A stretch of 64,000 nucleotides of DNA, from positions 124,001 through 188,000 of the forward strand of contig NZ_CDDK01000018.1 of assembly GCF_000820225.1 (NCBI RefSeq). The letters run 5' to 3'. The position numbers were made by a program, and so were the translations under genes. The notes below the pieces were generated by a model. That model worked only from the letters and a program-made list of their open reading frames with translations, was not told the origin of the DNA and searched no databases. Shown here in pieces: positions 1 to 8,350 of the stretch. The stretch is from Aeromonas veronii bv. veronii. Its GTDB lineage: Bacteria > Pseudomonadota > Gammaproteobacteria > Enterobacterales > Aeromonadaceae. Each line of letters begins with the position of its first letter. Position 1 is the first letter of the stretch.

Positions 1-3
1 CAT

Positions 4-11
4 CTCCTTTG
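4..11 (-). promoter_or_regulatory. Ribosome-binding site of a gene lying off the left edge
   Basis: On the minus strand positions 11 to 4 read CAAAGGAG, a strong Shine-Dalgarno sequence pointing out of the window. An ATG occupies 3-1 but is too close to be the start, so the real start codon is probably a few bases beyond the edge. Nothing can be said about the product. Confidence 0.4.
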
Positions 12-64
12 CTTGATAGTCACCGGGCGCCAGCCTTGTAGCCAGCCATCCCTTGTTGTTCAAG

Positions 65-373
65 CTATAGACTATACCACCCGATTATCTTCCGGGCGTT
101 TACATGCAGTGGTGACACTTTCAACTGAGGGTTAACACCTCGCACATAGGCGATCCAGTTGCTCCCCAGTGAACGGGGTTGAGGCGCGCTGAACTGCCAG
201 CCCAGCTGAGATTGCGCCACCCAACCCTGCGGAGGTGACAGGAGCTGTCCGATCGCCAGTAGTTGGGGTGGGGCTGCGACAGCCTCCCGCCCCTGCCGAG
301 GGACACGCCATTTCTGTGAAATGGAAATTTTCTTGTGGTTATTCAAGTGATTGAATTCGGGCTTGCCGGTCAC
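65..373 (-). CDS. Possible small hypothetical protein
   Basis: An open frame of about 102 codons on the minus strand, with no ATG at its start: it could begin at GTG (373) or an internal TTG near 346. I do not recognise the product. The second half has a GC-rich codon pattern like the neighbours and a run of aromatic residues (GWV, GWQF, NWIAY, GWYSL), which is compatible with a real protein. It ends about 60 bases before a minus-strand ribosome binding site at the left edge, so it could be upstream in the same transcript. No signal peptide or domain is visible. It may be a chance frame. Confidence 0.25.
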   Translation of the reverse strand: MTGKPEFNHLNNHKKISISQKWRVPRQGREAVAAPPQLLAIGQLLSPPQGWVAQSQLGWQFSAPQPRSLGSNWIAYVRGVNPQLKVSPLHVNARKIIGWYSL

Positions 374-485
374 GCCTATTGCTGGGTTTCAAGTGAGGAT
401 CTACTTGCCGCTAGTCACCCACTGGTTTGCTGCCTGCCGGTTTGTATAGTGCAGAGGAAATTAATCAGATTGGACAGGAGTACCC

Positions 486-968
486 ATGGAGATGAATTCG
501 CGTGCTCTTCGCGCACTGGCACTGCTGGGCGCCTTGCTGGCTGGCAGCACGACCGTACACGCCTCCGAGACCCTCAATACCATTCTGGGTGGCGGCGCAG
601 GTGGTGTGGCGGGCACCATGATCGGCAAGGAGCTGGGTGGCGATACCGGTGCGTTGGTGGGGGCTGCGTTGGGCGGTGCTGCCGGTGGGGCTGCGACGGC
701 CAACAAGGGCAACAAGAATGAAGCGGCCCTTGGCGGCGCGGTGGGGGCGCTGGGCGGTGCCGCCATCGGCAAGAGTGTCGGTGGTGATACCGGGCAGCTG
801 ATCGGCGCCGGGGTCGGCGGGGCGAGCGGTTCGGCCATCGGTGCCAAGACGGGCGATGGCCACAAGAGCCAGGATCGCTATTACGATGATGACGACGATC
901 ATCACCATCACAAGCACCACAAGAAGTACAAAAAGCATAAGAAGCACAGATGGCATGACGACGATTGA
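486..968 (+). CDS. Glycine-zipper envelope protein with Asp/His/Lys-rich tail
   Basis: A 160-residue protein starting at ATG behind a GGACAGGAG ribosome binding site. Residues 1-27 look like a signal peptide (positive start, then a Leu/Ala core ending VHAS). Residues 35-120 are glycine-zipper repeats (GGGAGGVAGTMIG, GAALGGAAGG, GGAVGALGGAAIG), as in outer-membrane or periplasmic proteins that insert in or brace membranes. The last 30 residues are low complexity: five Asp, four His, then alternating Lys/His and a terminal DDD. That tail resembles metal-binding or polyelectrolyte sequences, but this is inference. It stands alone, with the convergent dehydrogenase gene downstream. Exact function is unknown. 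Confidence 0.85.
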   Translation: MEMNSRALRALALLGALLAGSTTVHASETLNTILGGGAGGVAGTMIGKELGGDTGALVGAALGGAAGGAATANKGNKNEAALGGAVGALGGAAIGKSVGGDTGQLIGAGVGGASGSAIGAKTGDGHKSQDRYYDDDDDHHHHKHHKKYKKHKKHRWHDDD

Positions 969-990
969 TGCGTGTGCAGTGAGTGCGGAA

Positions 991-1017
991 GATGCAAAAC
1001 GGGGCCTGTTGGTCCCG
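991..1017. terminator. Weak convergent hairpin
   Basis: AACGGGGCC and GGTCCCGTT can pair (one G-T) around a TGTT loop between the two convergent genes. No clear T-run follows, so it is a weak terminator candidate. Confidence 0.3.
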
Positions 1018-1048
1018 TTGTGCATTGTGTGGTGACTCGCTCGTGCGG

Positions 1049-2005
1049 TTACACCAGCCGGTGCTGGCGGCGACCGGCGGCAAAGGCGTTGATGTTGTCG
1101 ATAAGCTGGTCGGCCAGTCGCTGCATCGACTCTTCGCTGGCCCAGGCCACATGAGGGGTCAGAATGAAGTGAGGGTATTGCAGCGCCTTCATCAAGGGAT
1201 GGTCGGGGGGCGGGGGTTCGACGCTCGCCACATCGAAACCGGCGCCACCGAGGCGGCCGTTGGCCAGCGCTTGCAGCAGCGCCTCCTCATCCACCAGCCC
1301 GCCACGGCCGACGTTGATCAGCAGGGCGCCCGGTTTCATCAGATCCAGCTCCCGCTCGCCAATCAGGTTGCGGGTGTAGGGGGTGAGCGGGCAGTGCAGG
1401 CTGATGACGTCCGAGCTTTGCAGCAACTCGTCGAGGGGCAAGCGATCCTCGTCGTGACTGGCGCCGACCTGGCTCTGGGCATAGCGTACCGTCATCCCCA
1501 TCCCTTTGGCCCGCTCGCCGAGCGCCTGACCGAGCGTCCCTTTGCCGATGATGCCAAGCTGCTTGCCGTGCAGATCCATGATGTTGTGGTCGAAAAAGCA
1601 GAACTGGCCGCTCTGTTGCCAGCGCCCCTCCAGCAGCGACTGGCGCCAGCAGAAGAGGTTGCGCGACAGGGCCAGCATCAGCGCCATAGCGTGCTCCGGC
1701 ACCGAGGGGCCCGAGTAGTTGCGGATATTGCACACCCCGACGTTGGCGGCGCGGCACGCTTCCAGATCCACGTTGTCACTGCCGGTTGCGGCCAGGGCGA
1801 TGAGTTTGAGCTCCGGCAGCTGGGCCAGTTCGGCGGCGCCGATCCGTACTTTGTTGATGATGGCGATACTGGCATCTTTCAGCCGCTCGACCACCTGTTC
1901 CGGGGCTGTGCTGGGATAGCTCTGCCAGTGGTGGGGGAAGTCGGGGTGATGCAGGGTGATGCCCGCATCCAGGGTATCGCTGTCGAGAAATACGATTTGC
2001 TGCAT
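1049..2005 (-). CDS. D-2-hydroxyacid dehydrogenase (glycerate dehydrogenase-like)
   Basis: A 318-residue NAD-dependent D-isomer 2-hydroxyacid dehydrogenase, a cytosolic enzyme that reduces 2-oxoacids such as hydroxypyruvate. The nucleotide-binding motif is GIIGKGTLGQA near residue 150. The catalytic Arg lies in NVGRGGLVDE, the Glu in SVEPPPPDHPL and the His in LTPHVAW, so the active-site triad is complete. The start MQQIVFLDS was preferred over an upstream ATG because it aligns with the family N-terminus. The gene follows the DUF3530 gene on the same strand after 146 bases. Substrate is not determined by sequence; HprA-like hydroxypyruvate reductase activity is the closest family guess. Confidence 0.88.
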   Translation of the reverse strand: MQQIVFLDSDTLDAGITLHHPDFPHHWQSYPSTAPEQVVERLKDASIAIINKVRIGAAELAQLPELKLIALAATGSDNVDLEACRAANVGVCNIRNYSGPSVPEHAMALMLALSRNLFCWRQSLLEGRWQQSGQFCFFDHNIMDLHGKQLGIIGKGTLGQALGERAKGMGMTVRYAQSQVGASHDEDRLPLDELLQSSDVISLHCPLTPYTRNLIGERELDLMKPGALLINVGRGGLVDEEALLQALANGRLGGAGFDVASVEPPPPDHPLMKALQYPHFILTPHVAWASEESMQRLADQLIDNINAFAAGRRQHRLV

Positions 2006-2151
2006 GGACCTTCCTGCCATTTTTCTGGTGTCGAGGGGCCATGATGCCAAAGAGGATGCGGTCAGGGCCAGATCGTCGCCGTGGCAGGGTTGGGCTTTAT
2101 CCGGCAGATGTGAGCTGGCGCGCGCTTTATTGCGCCACGGTGACGGCTGGT

Positions 2152-2916
2152 TTAGAGCCAGCCCAGATGGTTGAGCCAGCCCTGAATGCGGGTGGGGGTC
2201 TCCTCCAGCTCCATCAGGGCGTAGGGGCGATAGTTGAGCTTGTTGCTGCGCCGGCTCTCGCTTTTACGGGCCTCGGCGGCCAGCAGTGGCCAGCGACCGC
2301 CATCCTCCTGATAGAGGTCCAGGGTGGGGATGGCCGCCTGAGCCACCTGTTTGGCCAGGGTCTGGTTGCTCTGCTGATTGGGGAAGAAACCATCGAGCAG
2401 CACCAGTGCATCGGGGGCGGGCAACTGTTCGCTAGCGATGAGGTTGGCAGTCCAGGCGGCGCCGGTACCTTGCGCCAGGATCAGCTTGAAGCCCCCTTCC
2501 TGCAGCTTGGCATCGGCCAGCTTGCTGATCCGCTCGGCAAACTGCTTGCGAAATGCATCGCTGTTTTTCGCTTTTTTCTCGGCGGCTGGGTCCAGTTCGG
2601 TCTGTTGGGGGGATGGCAGCAGCAGCAGGGTATCAAAGCCCAGTCGGCCGAGGGCGCGAGTCAGTTGCCAGAGCTGGCCGCTGCGCTGCCAGTCGGGCAG
2701 TAAAATGGCGAGCCCCAGATAGTTTTCACTGTCGTGTTTGGCGAACAGCACCGTCTGCTTGTCGATTTGGGTGGCATCGGGCAACCCTTTCCAGTCGCTC
2801 GCTTGCCAGTGGTCGAGGGGCATAGGTTCGGCAACGGGGGGCGCAACCTCGCTCGCCTCTGCCCCATGGCCAGCCAGCAAGGTCAATAACAGCAGTGATA
2901 AGGATAATCTGGCCAT
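2152..2916 (-). CDS. DUF3530-family exported alpha/beta-hydrolase-like protein
   Basis: A 254-residue protein with a signal peptide (MARLSLSLLLLTLLAGHGAEA). The rest looks like an alpha/beta-hydrolase-type fold of the DUF3530 family: a LLPDWQRSG stretch, a LLLLPSPQQ strand and FKLILAQGTGAAW where a nucleophile elbow would lie. That elbow reads GTG rather than the usual G-x-S-x-G, so a serine nucleophile is not evident and catalysis is doubtful. The late motif ALVLLDGFFP is typical of these proteins. It is probably periplasmic. No function is established that I can name. Confidence 0.7.
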   Translation of the reverse strand: MARLSLSLLLLTLLAGHGAEASEVAPPVAEPMPLDHWQASDWKGLPDATQIDKQTVLFAKHDSENYLGLAILLPDWQRSGQLWQLTRALGRLGFDTLLLLPSPQQTELDPAAEKKAKNSDAFRKQFAERISKLADAKLQEGGFKLILAQGTGAAWTANLIASEQLPAPDALVLLDGFFPNQQSNQTLAKQVAQAAIPTLDLYQEDGGRWPLLAAEARKSESRRSNKLNYRPYALMELEETPTRIQGWLNHLGWL

Positions 2917-3000
2917 AGTGTGCTCCCCCGGTTATCTGGGTTAGCGGCGGCGGCGGGATTTTCTGAAGGCGGGTGGTGCGATGGCAACTCGCAAGCAATA

Positions 3001-3028
3001 AAAAAGCGAGCCGGTGGCTCGCTTTTTT
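3001..3028 (-). terminator. Rho-independent terminator of efp
   Basis: A 12-base stem (AAAAAGCGAGCC with GGCTCGCTTTTT) and a three-base loop lie 22 bases after the efp stop. The minus-strand product ends in a T-run. Confidence 0.85.
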
Positions 3029-3050
3029 GCAATCAATTCAAAGCGGTCAA

Positions 3051-3617
3051 TTAGTTGACGCGACGCTTGAATTCACCGGTGCGGGTATCGATTTCGATCT
3101 TGTCACCGATCTCTACGAAAGCGGCAACAGCCAGCTCGTAGGTAGTGCCTTTCAGACGGGCAGGCTTGGTCACTTTACCTGAGGTGTCGCCACGGGCAGC
3201 CGGTTCGGTGTACTCAACTTCGCGCACGATGGTGGTCGGCAGTTCTACGGAGATGGCTTTCTCGTTGTAGAAAGTCACTTCACACAGATCTTCCATGCCG
3301 TCTACCAGGTAGTTCAGCACGTCACCCAGGTTGTCTTTCTCTACGTCGTACTGGTTGTACTCGGTGTCCATAAAGACATACAGGGGGTCGGAGAAGTAGG
3401 AGTAGGTGCACTCTTTACGCTCCAGCTGAACAACGTCCAGCTTGTCGTCGGCCTTGAAGACAGTCTCGGTGGCGCTGCCGTTCAGCAGGCCTTTCAGCTT
3501 CATTTTGACCACGGCGGAGTTACGGCCGGATTTGTTGAATTCAGCCTTCTGGACCACCATCGGCTCGGTGCCGATCATGACTACGTTACCAGCGCGGATT
3601 TCCTGAGCGGTTTTCAT
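3051..3617 (-). CDS. efp: Translation elongation factor P (arginine-32 type)
   Basis: EF-P, 188 residues, the normal length. It binds between the P and E sites of the ribosome and relieves stalling at consecutive prolines. The KOW-like N-terminal domain ([13 protein letters not shown]) and two OB-type domains are present. The modification loop reads NKSGRNS, and counting from the start places arginine at residue 32. Arginine there is the substrate of EarP rhamnosylation, rather than the lysine used by EpmA or deoxyhypusine-like systems. earP is the neighbouring divergent-in-function but same-strand gene just upstream (45-base gap), which fits. Confidence 0.97.
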   Translation of the reverse strand: MKTAQEIRAGNVVMIGTEPMVVQKAEFNKSGRNSAVVKMKLKGLLNGSATETVFKADDKLDVVQLERKECTYSYFSDPLYVFMDTEYNQYDVEKDNLGDVLNYLVDGMEDLCEVTFYNEKAISVELPTTIVREVEYTEPAARGDTSGKVTKPARLKGTTYELAVAAFVEIGDKIEIDTRTGEFKRRVN

Positions 3618-3662
3618 GTAAAAAATTCCTGTTCGTGAAACGGACGGATAAAAACTGCCAGA

Positions 3663-4859
3663 TTATATACGGCTTTCCAGAAATTTCACCAACCTCGTGA
3701 CGAGATCCCCATCCCGGAGCAGCTTCTGTGACCAGAGTCGCCCATGTTGCTGCCAAATCGCGCTGTATTGCGGCCATTGTGCCCAGAGTTCGCGGCAATC
3801 TTCACCACGGTTGAGAGCCAGATTGAAGCTGCGCAGCCATTGGGCGCAATCGGCAGGCAGATCAGCAAGATAGTGGTCGAGGAACTGCTCCAGCTTGACC
3901 AGATGGGCCTCCTCCTCCTGCTGGTAGATATGCCAGAGGAAAGGACGAGCTGCCCACTGGGCCCGCACGAAGGAGTCCTCCCCACGCACCAGATTGAGAT
4001 CGCAGCTCCAGAGCAGTCGATCGTAACCGGCCTGATCGGTCATCGGCAGCAGCTTGATGGTGAGGTTGCCCGAGTGGAGCAGATCCTCCGCTTTGGCCGC
4101 AGGGATGGCATCAGTCAGACCGGCACCGGTGAGCACATCGTTGAGAGAGCGCCCCAGCGGCAGCAGCAGGGTGACGGGCGTGGCGCTCTGGCACCAGCGC
4201 TCGACCAGGCTCTTCAGCGCATCGCTCTCGTAGGTAAAGAGGCTGACCCGCAGCTCGTTCTCTTGTTTTGGCGGCAAATCGAGACTGGCCCAGTAGGCTG
4301 CCAGTCCCGCATCATCTTGCTGCCACTGCTCCCGTTCGGCGATGAGGTCGCGTTCGCACAAAAGGCCGCCGGTTTTAGCGGTAAAGCCCGGGAAGAAGAA
4401 GTATTTGTTGAGGCTTTTATTGCCAACCCGCTGGGGCGAGGCGAGGCCGTGGCAATCCTCTACCCAGCTCTCCGCCGAGAGGTACTCCAGATTGATCCAG
4501 CATGGGGGGCTGGGTTGGCTCGTCATCAGCTCTATGAAGGGGGCGGGCAGCTCGCAGGCAAAGGCCTCGATCACCACCCTGGCCGGGGTCATGTCGCTCG
4601 GCAGGGTCTCATGCCAGTGCTGGATATAGATGCCATCGACCCACTGGCCATCCTGCGCCGGGTCGAGACCTGGACAGATGCGGGCGAAACTTGCCAGGTC
4701 ATCCACCCAGAGCCGCACCTGAACCTCATCGCCATGTGCCGCAATATTCCCCTCCCGCTTTAGCTGGCGGGCGAGTCGCCAGGTGACGCCGATGTCGCCG
4801 AAGTTGTCGACGACGCAACAGAAGATGTCCCAGTCAAACGGGGGCAGGGGGGTTGTCAT
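3663..4859 (-). CDS. earP: EF-P arginine rhamnosyltransferase EarP
   Basis: A 398-residue EarP: it transfers rhamnose from dTDP-rhamnose to Arg32 of EF-P in the cytoplasm. The N-terminus DIFCCVVDNFGDIGVTWR is the family signature, including the Asp of the D-N-F-G-D-I-G loop that binds the acceptor arginine. The C-terminal half carries LVRGEDSFVRAQWA and PFLWHIY, the donor-nucleotide site. An in-frame upstream ATG exists, but the start MTTPLPPFDWD matches the family. The gene sits directly upstream of efp, and the guaC terminator lies just ahead of its start. Activity requires rmlABCD elsewhere in the genome, which is inferred. Confidence 0.95.
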   Translation of the reverse strand: MTTPLPPFDWDIFCCVVDNFGDIGVTWRLARQLKREGNIAAHGDEVQVRLWVDDLASFARICPGLDPAQDGQWVDGIYIQHWHETLPSDMTPARVVIEAFACELPAPFIELMTSQPSPPCWINLEYLSAESWVEDCHGLASPQRVGNKSLNKYFFFPGFTAKTGGLLCERDLIAEREQWQQDDAGLAAYWASLDLPPKQENELRVSLFTYESDALKSLVERWCQSATPVTLLLPLGRSLNDVLTGAGLTDAIPAAKAEDLLHSGNLTIKLLPMTDQAGYDRLLWSCDLNLVRGEDSFVRAQWAARPFLWHIYQQEEEAHLVKLEQFLDHYLADLPADCAQWLRSFNLALNRGEDCRELWAQWPQYSAIWQQHGRLWSQKLLRDGDLVTRLVKFLESRI

Positions 4860-4878
4860 GGCGCGGGATCCCAGATGC

Positions 4879-4912
4879 AAAAAAACCGGTGCGCAGGGTA
4901 GCACACCGGTTG
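4879..4912 (-). terminator. Rho-independent terminator of guaC
   Basis: On the minus strand ACCGGTG pairs with CACCGGT around a short loop, followed by seven T. It lies 44 bases after the guaC stop and about 20 bases before the earP start. Confidence 0.8.
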
Positions 4913-4955
4913 ACTGGCTTCTAACCGTCAGCGCGTGACGGCGGTCTGTGGCTGG

Positions 4956-5999
4956 TTACTCTTTGCCGTAGACGTTGTTCTCTTGCTCACGCACCCGGAT
5001 AAAGGTGGTGCGCTTGGTGAGCTCTTTCAGCTGGCTGGCGCCCACGTAGGTACAGGTGGAGCGCACGCCGCCCAGAATGTCGCGCACGGCGTTCTCGACC
5101 GGACCGCGGTAGGGCAGCAGTACGGTTTTACCCTCGGAGGCACGGTATTCCGCGACGCCGCCGGCGTGCTTGTCCATGGCGCTGGAGGAACTCATGCCGT
5201 AGAACTTCATGAAAGGCTCACCGTCTACATCGACGATCTCGCCACCGCACTCCTCGTGGGCTGCCAGCATGCCGCCCAGCATCACGAAGTCGGCGCCGCC
5301 GCCGAAGGCTTTGGCGACGTCGCCCGGGCAGGTGCAGCCGCCGTCACCGACGATCTGGCCGCCGAGGCCGTGGGCCGCATCGGCACACTCGATGATGGCG
5401 GAGAGTTGCGGATAGCCGACGCCGGTCTTGACGCGTGTGGTGCAGACCGAGCCCGGGCCGATGCCGACCTTGACGATGTCGGCGCCGGAGAGGATCAGCT
5501 CTTCGACCATCTCGCCGGTCACCACGTTGCCCGCCAGAATGACGTGGTTGGGGCAGGCTTCACGAATTTTGCGCACGAACTCGACGAAGTGTTCGGAGTA
5601 GCCGTTGGCCACATCGACACAGATGAAGCGCAGCGCTTCGGACATGGCGAGGATCTGGCGGGTCTTGGCGAAATCTTCAGCCGAGGTGCCGGTGGAGACC
5701 ATCACATGGCCCAGCAGCGCCGGGTCGGTCTCGTTGACGAAAGCTTGCCACTGCTCAAGGCTGTAGTGCTTGTGTACCGCGGTCATCATCTCGAAACCGG
5801 CCAGCGTGCGCGCCATGGCGAAGCTGCCGACGGTATCCATGTTGGCGGCGATGACGGGTACGCCTTGCCATTGGGTCTGAGTGTGTTTGAAGGTGAACTG
5901 ACGGGTCAGGCTTACTTGGGAACGGCTCTTGAGAGTAGAGCGCTTGGGGCGGAACAGGACATCCTTGAAACCGAGCTTCAAGTCTTCTTCGATACGCAT
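4956..5999 (-). CDS. guaC: GMP reductase
   Basis: GMP reductase, 347 residues, normal for the enterobacterial-type enzyme. It catalyses NADPH-dependent deamination of GMP to IMP in purine salvage. The IMPDH/GMPR barrel motifs are clear: [17 protein letters not shown] at the N-terminus, [15 protein letters not shown], and the active-site loop [11 protein letters not shown] with the catalytic cysteine near residue 186. The phosphate-binding [11 protein letters not shown] also follows. No CBS domains are present, which separates it from IMP dehydrogenase. Monocistronic: it has its own terminator downstream and a second hairpin with a T-run in the leader. Confidence 0.97.
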   Translation of the reverse strand: MRIEEDLKLGFKDVLFRPKRSTLKSRSQVSLTRQFTFKHTQTQWQGVPVIAANMDTVGSFAMARTLAGFEMMTAVHKHYSLEQWQAFVNETDPALLGHVMVSTGTSAEDFAKTRQILAMSEALRFICVDVANGYSEHFVEFVRKIREACPNHVILAGNVVTGEMVEELILSGADIVKVGIGPGSVCTTRVKTGVGYPQLSAIIECADAAHGLGGQIVGDGGCTCPGDVAKAFGGGADFVMLGGMLAAHEECGGEIVDVDGEPFMKFYGMSSSSAMDKHAGGVAEYRASEGKTVLLPYRGPVENAVRDILGGVRSTCTYVGASQLKELTKRTTFIRVREQENNVYGKE

Positions 6000-6380
6000 T
6001 ACAAATTCCTTATTGAGCCTTGTTGAAAGTCACTTTTGCAGTGGCAAATTTTCGGCAGGCGCAAAAAAACCGGTGGTTTTCAGGCCCTCCGGTTTACAAC
6101 AGTGTAGGCAAAAATCCCTTCAGAACAAGACTGATAATTTGTAAATCCTTGTGGTAGCCTTTGGCGTCACAACCTGAGGTTAACCACCAGTTTCATCCAG
6201 CACCGTTCGGTGCCTTGCTCTCCTTCGATATTCCTGCCCGCTTGGGCCGCCGTTCGGCCACTCTTTGTCGTCTCTCTCCTGACCCGCCAGATATTATCCA
6301 AGTAGCTGAAATAAATCGGATTGACCCACAATGGGACTGTGATAGATCTGGGCGCAGGATTGACAAGGCAGGGCAGTAAA
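6000..6380. other. Divergent intergenic region guaC / zinc-protease-like gene
   Basis: A 381-base gene-free stretch. It holds the guaC leader with its hairpin and, on the plus strand, the promoter region of the exported protein at 6381. No credible small gene was seen; short frames here lack ribosome binding sites. Confidence 0.6.
6064..6096 (-). promoter_or_regulatory. Terminator-like hairpin in the guaC leader (possible attenuator)
   Basis: Read on the minus strand: AAACCGG, a 15-base loop, CCGGTTT, then a T-run of seven. It stands about 65 bases upstream of the guaC start, and no minus-strand gene precedes it. A plausible promoter lies just upstream (minus strand TTACAAATTATCA near 6135-6145). 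The arrangement promoter, hairpin plus T-run, gene is what an attenuator or riboswitch expression platform looks like. The plus strand lacks a T-run after the hairpin. Confidence 0.45.
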
Positions 6381-6875
6381 ATGGGCAAGATGATGGTGGG
6401 GATCACCCTGATGCTGGCACTGTGTGGCAGTGCGCTGGCTGAGACCCCGACCAGCTATGGCTGGATCGAGAAGGGACTTATTTTGCCCACCGGCGTGGCG
6501 GTGAAGATGAAACTCGACACCGGTGCGCTCACCTCTTCCCTCGATGCACGCGCCATCACCAGATTCAAACGGGGTGGCAAGCCCTGGGTGCGCTTCATGC
6601 TGGTGGTGACCGATGCCGACAGCGGCAAGCTGGTCAAACAGCAGTTCGAACGGCGGGTCGAGCGCAGCGTGACGGTGCGCGGGGCGGGCGGTATGGAGCT
6701 GCGACCAACGGTGACCATGTCCATCTGTCTGGGGGACAAGGTGTATGAGGAGTGGTTTACCCTGCGGGATCGCAGCAAGATGATCTATCCGGTGCTGCTG
6801 GGCCGACGTCTGCTGGCCGAGCTGGGCCCGGTGGATTCCAGTCGAACCTTTACCGTGCAGCCAGATTGTCATTGA
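6381..6875 (+). CDS. Exported retropepsin-like 'ATP-dependent zinc protease' family protein
   Basis: A 164-residue protein of the family annotated as putative ATP-dependent zinc protease (PF05618, also described as retropepsin-like). MGKMMVGITLMLALCGSALA is a signal peptide, so the internal start at 6381 was chosen over an upstream ATG. The family hallmark K-L-D-T-G-A-L-T-S-S-L-D-A follows at about residues 42-54; D-T-G is the aspartic-protease-type motif. Later blocks PTVTMSICLGD and YPVLLGRRLL complete the domain. It stands alone between guaC and a bidirectional terminator. No zinc-protease HExxH is present, so the historic name is misleading. Substrate unknown. Confidence 0.82.
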   Translation: MGKMMVGITLMLALCGSALAETPTSYGWIEKGLILPTGVAVKMKLDTGALTSSLDARAITRFKRGGKPWVRFMLVVTDADSGKLVKQQFERRVERSVTVRGAGGMELRPTVTMSICLGDKVYEEWFTLRDRSKMIYPVLLGRRLLAELGPVDSSRTFTVQPDCH

Positions 6876-6877
6876 AA

Positions 6878-6906
6878 GTAAAGAGCCCGCATCGCGGGCT
6901 CTTTAC
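6878..6906. terminator. Bidirectional terminator
   Basis: A perfect 13-base stem (GTAAAGAGCCCGC with GCGGGCTCTTTAC) and a three-base loop, between the convergent protease-like gene and the histidine kinase gene. Confidence 0.85.
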
Positions 6907-6913
6907 TTATCGC

Positions 6914-8350
6914 TTATCTTGCCGGCGGCAGCGGGAGTAACACTTTCACCTCCAGCCCCCCTTCCGGCCGGTTGTGGACATCGAGGTCGGCGCCGTGCAG
7001 CTGGGCGATGCGCGAGACGATGGCCATGCCAAGGCCGACGCCATCCCCCTGCTGGGGATTGACCCGAAAGAAGCGTTCATACAGCCGGGGCAAGGCACTG
7101 GCGGGAATGCCGGGGCCGTTGTCGCTCACATCGACCCTCACCCGGTTGCCTTCTTGCTGAACCCGCACCCTGATCTCGCCCTCCGGCTGGGTATAGCGCA
7201 GCGCATTGTCGATGAGATTGCTGAACAGCAGCTCGAGCAGGGTGGCCTGCCCCATCACCAGCAGCGGCAATTCACACTCCAGCGACAGCTGCTGATCCTT
7301 CTTGAGCGCGATGGGAGCAAGCGTTGCCAGGGTGCCTTGCAGCAGGTGGCCCACCTCCAGCTCGGTCAATACCAGCCCCTGTTGGTTGTCGATACGGGCC
7401 TGGGTCAGCAGTTGGCGGATCAGCCGATCGCTGCGGTCGAGGGCCTGCAGCATCTTGTGCAGGGATTGCTGGCGGCTCACTTCATCTTCGGCAGCCAGGG
7501 CATTTTCACTGTGGATCCGCAGCACCGCCAGCGGGGTGCGCAGCTCGTGGGCCGCCTCGTTGGTAAACTGTTTCTCCCGCTCTATGGTCTCCGCCAGCGC
7601 CTGCATCAGCCGGTTGATCTCGTTGGTGAGGGGCGTCAGCTCCTGCGCGCTTATCTTGAGGCTGAGGGGGCTCAGGTTGGCGGGGTGACGTTCGCTGATG
7701 GCCTGGGCCAGCTGACGAAGGGGGGCCAGCCCGCGGGTGATGAGCCACCAGAGCAGGGCCAGCAGAAAGGGCAGGGTGATCAGCAGCGGCAGCATGGTGA
7801 GGGTGGCCATCTTGCTGGCCAGTTCGCTGCGCTCGTCGTCCCGCTCTGCCACCACCAGCCAGGTCTGCTCCTGCTGGTTGTAGAGGGTGAAGGTGCGCCA
7901 TTGGTGATTATCTTTTTCGACCGTGTCAAAGCCGATGGCCAGGGTGACCAGCGGCTGATCCGGGGCGCTGGGGGCGCGCAGCAGCAAGCCGCCCTTTTCA
8001 TCGAGCAGCTGGAAGTAGAGATTGCGTTCGAACTCGTGGCCGTAGGGGGTGATCTCCCGATCCTCGCCGGTCAGGTTGAGGCTGGGGTCTTTTTGCCACT
8101 CATCTGGGTTCTGCGCCTCCCACTCCTGATAGACGGTGCCGTTGGCGGGCAGTTGCCCCTGCTGGGCCATATAGCGGGCCAGCAGTTGGTTGGTGATGCG
8201 GGCAGACTGGGCGAGGCGGGCATCAAACAGCTCCTCCATTTCGTGGCTCGCCTCCATGTAGCCGATAAAGGCGCTGATGGTGAGGCTCAGACTCACCAGC
8301 GTCAGGATACCGGTGAGTAGAAAGCGGCGAATGGAGCGGGGGCGTTTCAT
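6914..8350 (-). CDS. Sensor histidine kinase, QseC/PmrB-like
   Basis: A 478-residue membrane histidine kinase. TM1 spans about residues 10-30, a periplasmic sensor about 31-180, and TM2 about 185-210 (LPLLITLPFLLALLWWL), followed by HAMP. The dimerisation box is FTNEAAHELRTPLAVLR with the phospho-accepting His. The ATPase domain shows NLIDNALRY, DNGPGIP and GVGLGMAIV. It overlaps the response-regulator gene by four bases and is the last gene of a seven-gene minus-strand locus. Domain order matches QseC/PmrB-type kinases. The signal sensed is unknown; its place behind a putative acyl-metabolite cluster suggests it senses that product or envelope state, which is inference. Confidence 0.93.
   Translation of the reverse strand: MKRPRSIRRFLLTGILTLVSLSLTISAFIGYMEASHEMEELFDARLAQSARITNQLLARYMAQQGQLPANGTVYQEWEAQNPDEWQKDPSLNLTGEDREITPYGHEFERNLYFQLLDEKGGLLLRAPSAPDQPLVTLAIGFDTVEKDNHQWRTFTLYNQQEQTWLVVAERDDERSELASKMATLTMLPLLITLPFLLALLWWLITRGLAPLRQLAQAISERHPANLSPLSLKISAQELTPLTNEINRLMQALAETIEREKQFTNEAAHELRTPLAVLRIHSENALAAEDEVSRQQSLHKMLQALDRSDRLIRQLLTQARIDNQQGLVLTELEVGHLLQGTLATLAPIALKKDQQLSLECELPLLVMGQATLLELLFSNLIDNALRYTQPEGEIRVRVQQEGNRVRVDVSDNGPGIPASALPRLYERFFRVNPQQGDGVGLGMAIVSRIAQLHGADLDVHNRPEGGLEVKVLLPLPPAR

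Noticed and set aside
465-1152. Several minus-strand frames opposite the glycine-zipper gene
   Set aside because: They mirror a repetitive GC-rich coding region and encode Pro/Ala/His-rich shadow products.
4935-6026. A 363-codon plus-strand frame opposite guaC
   Set aside because: Complementary to intact GuaC and covers its terminator; no independent support.
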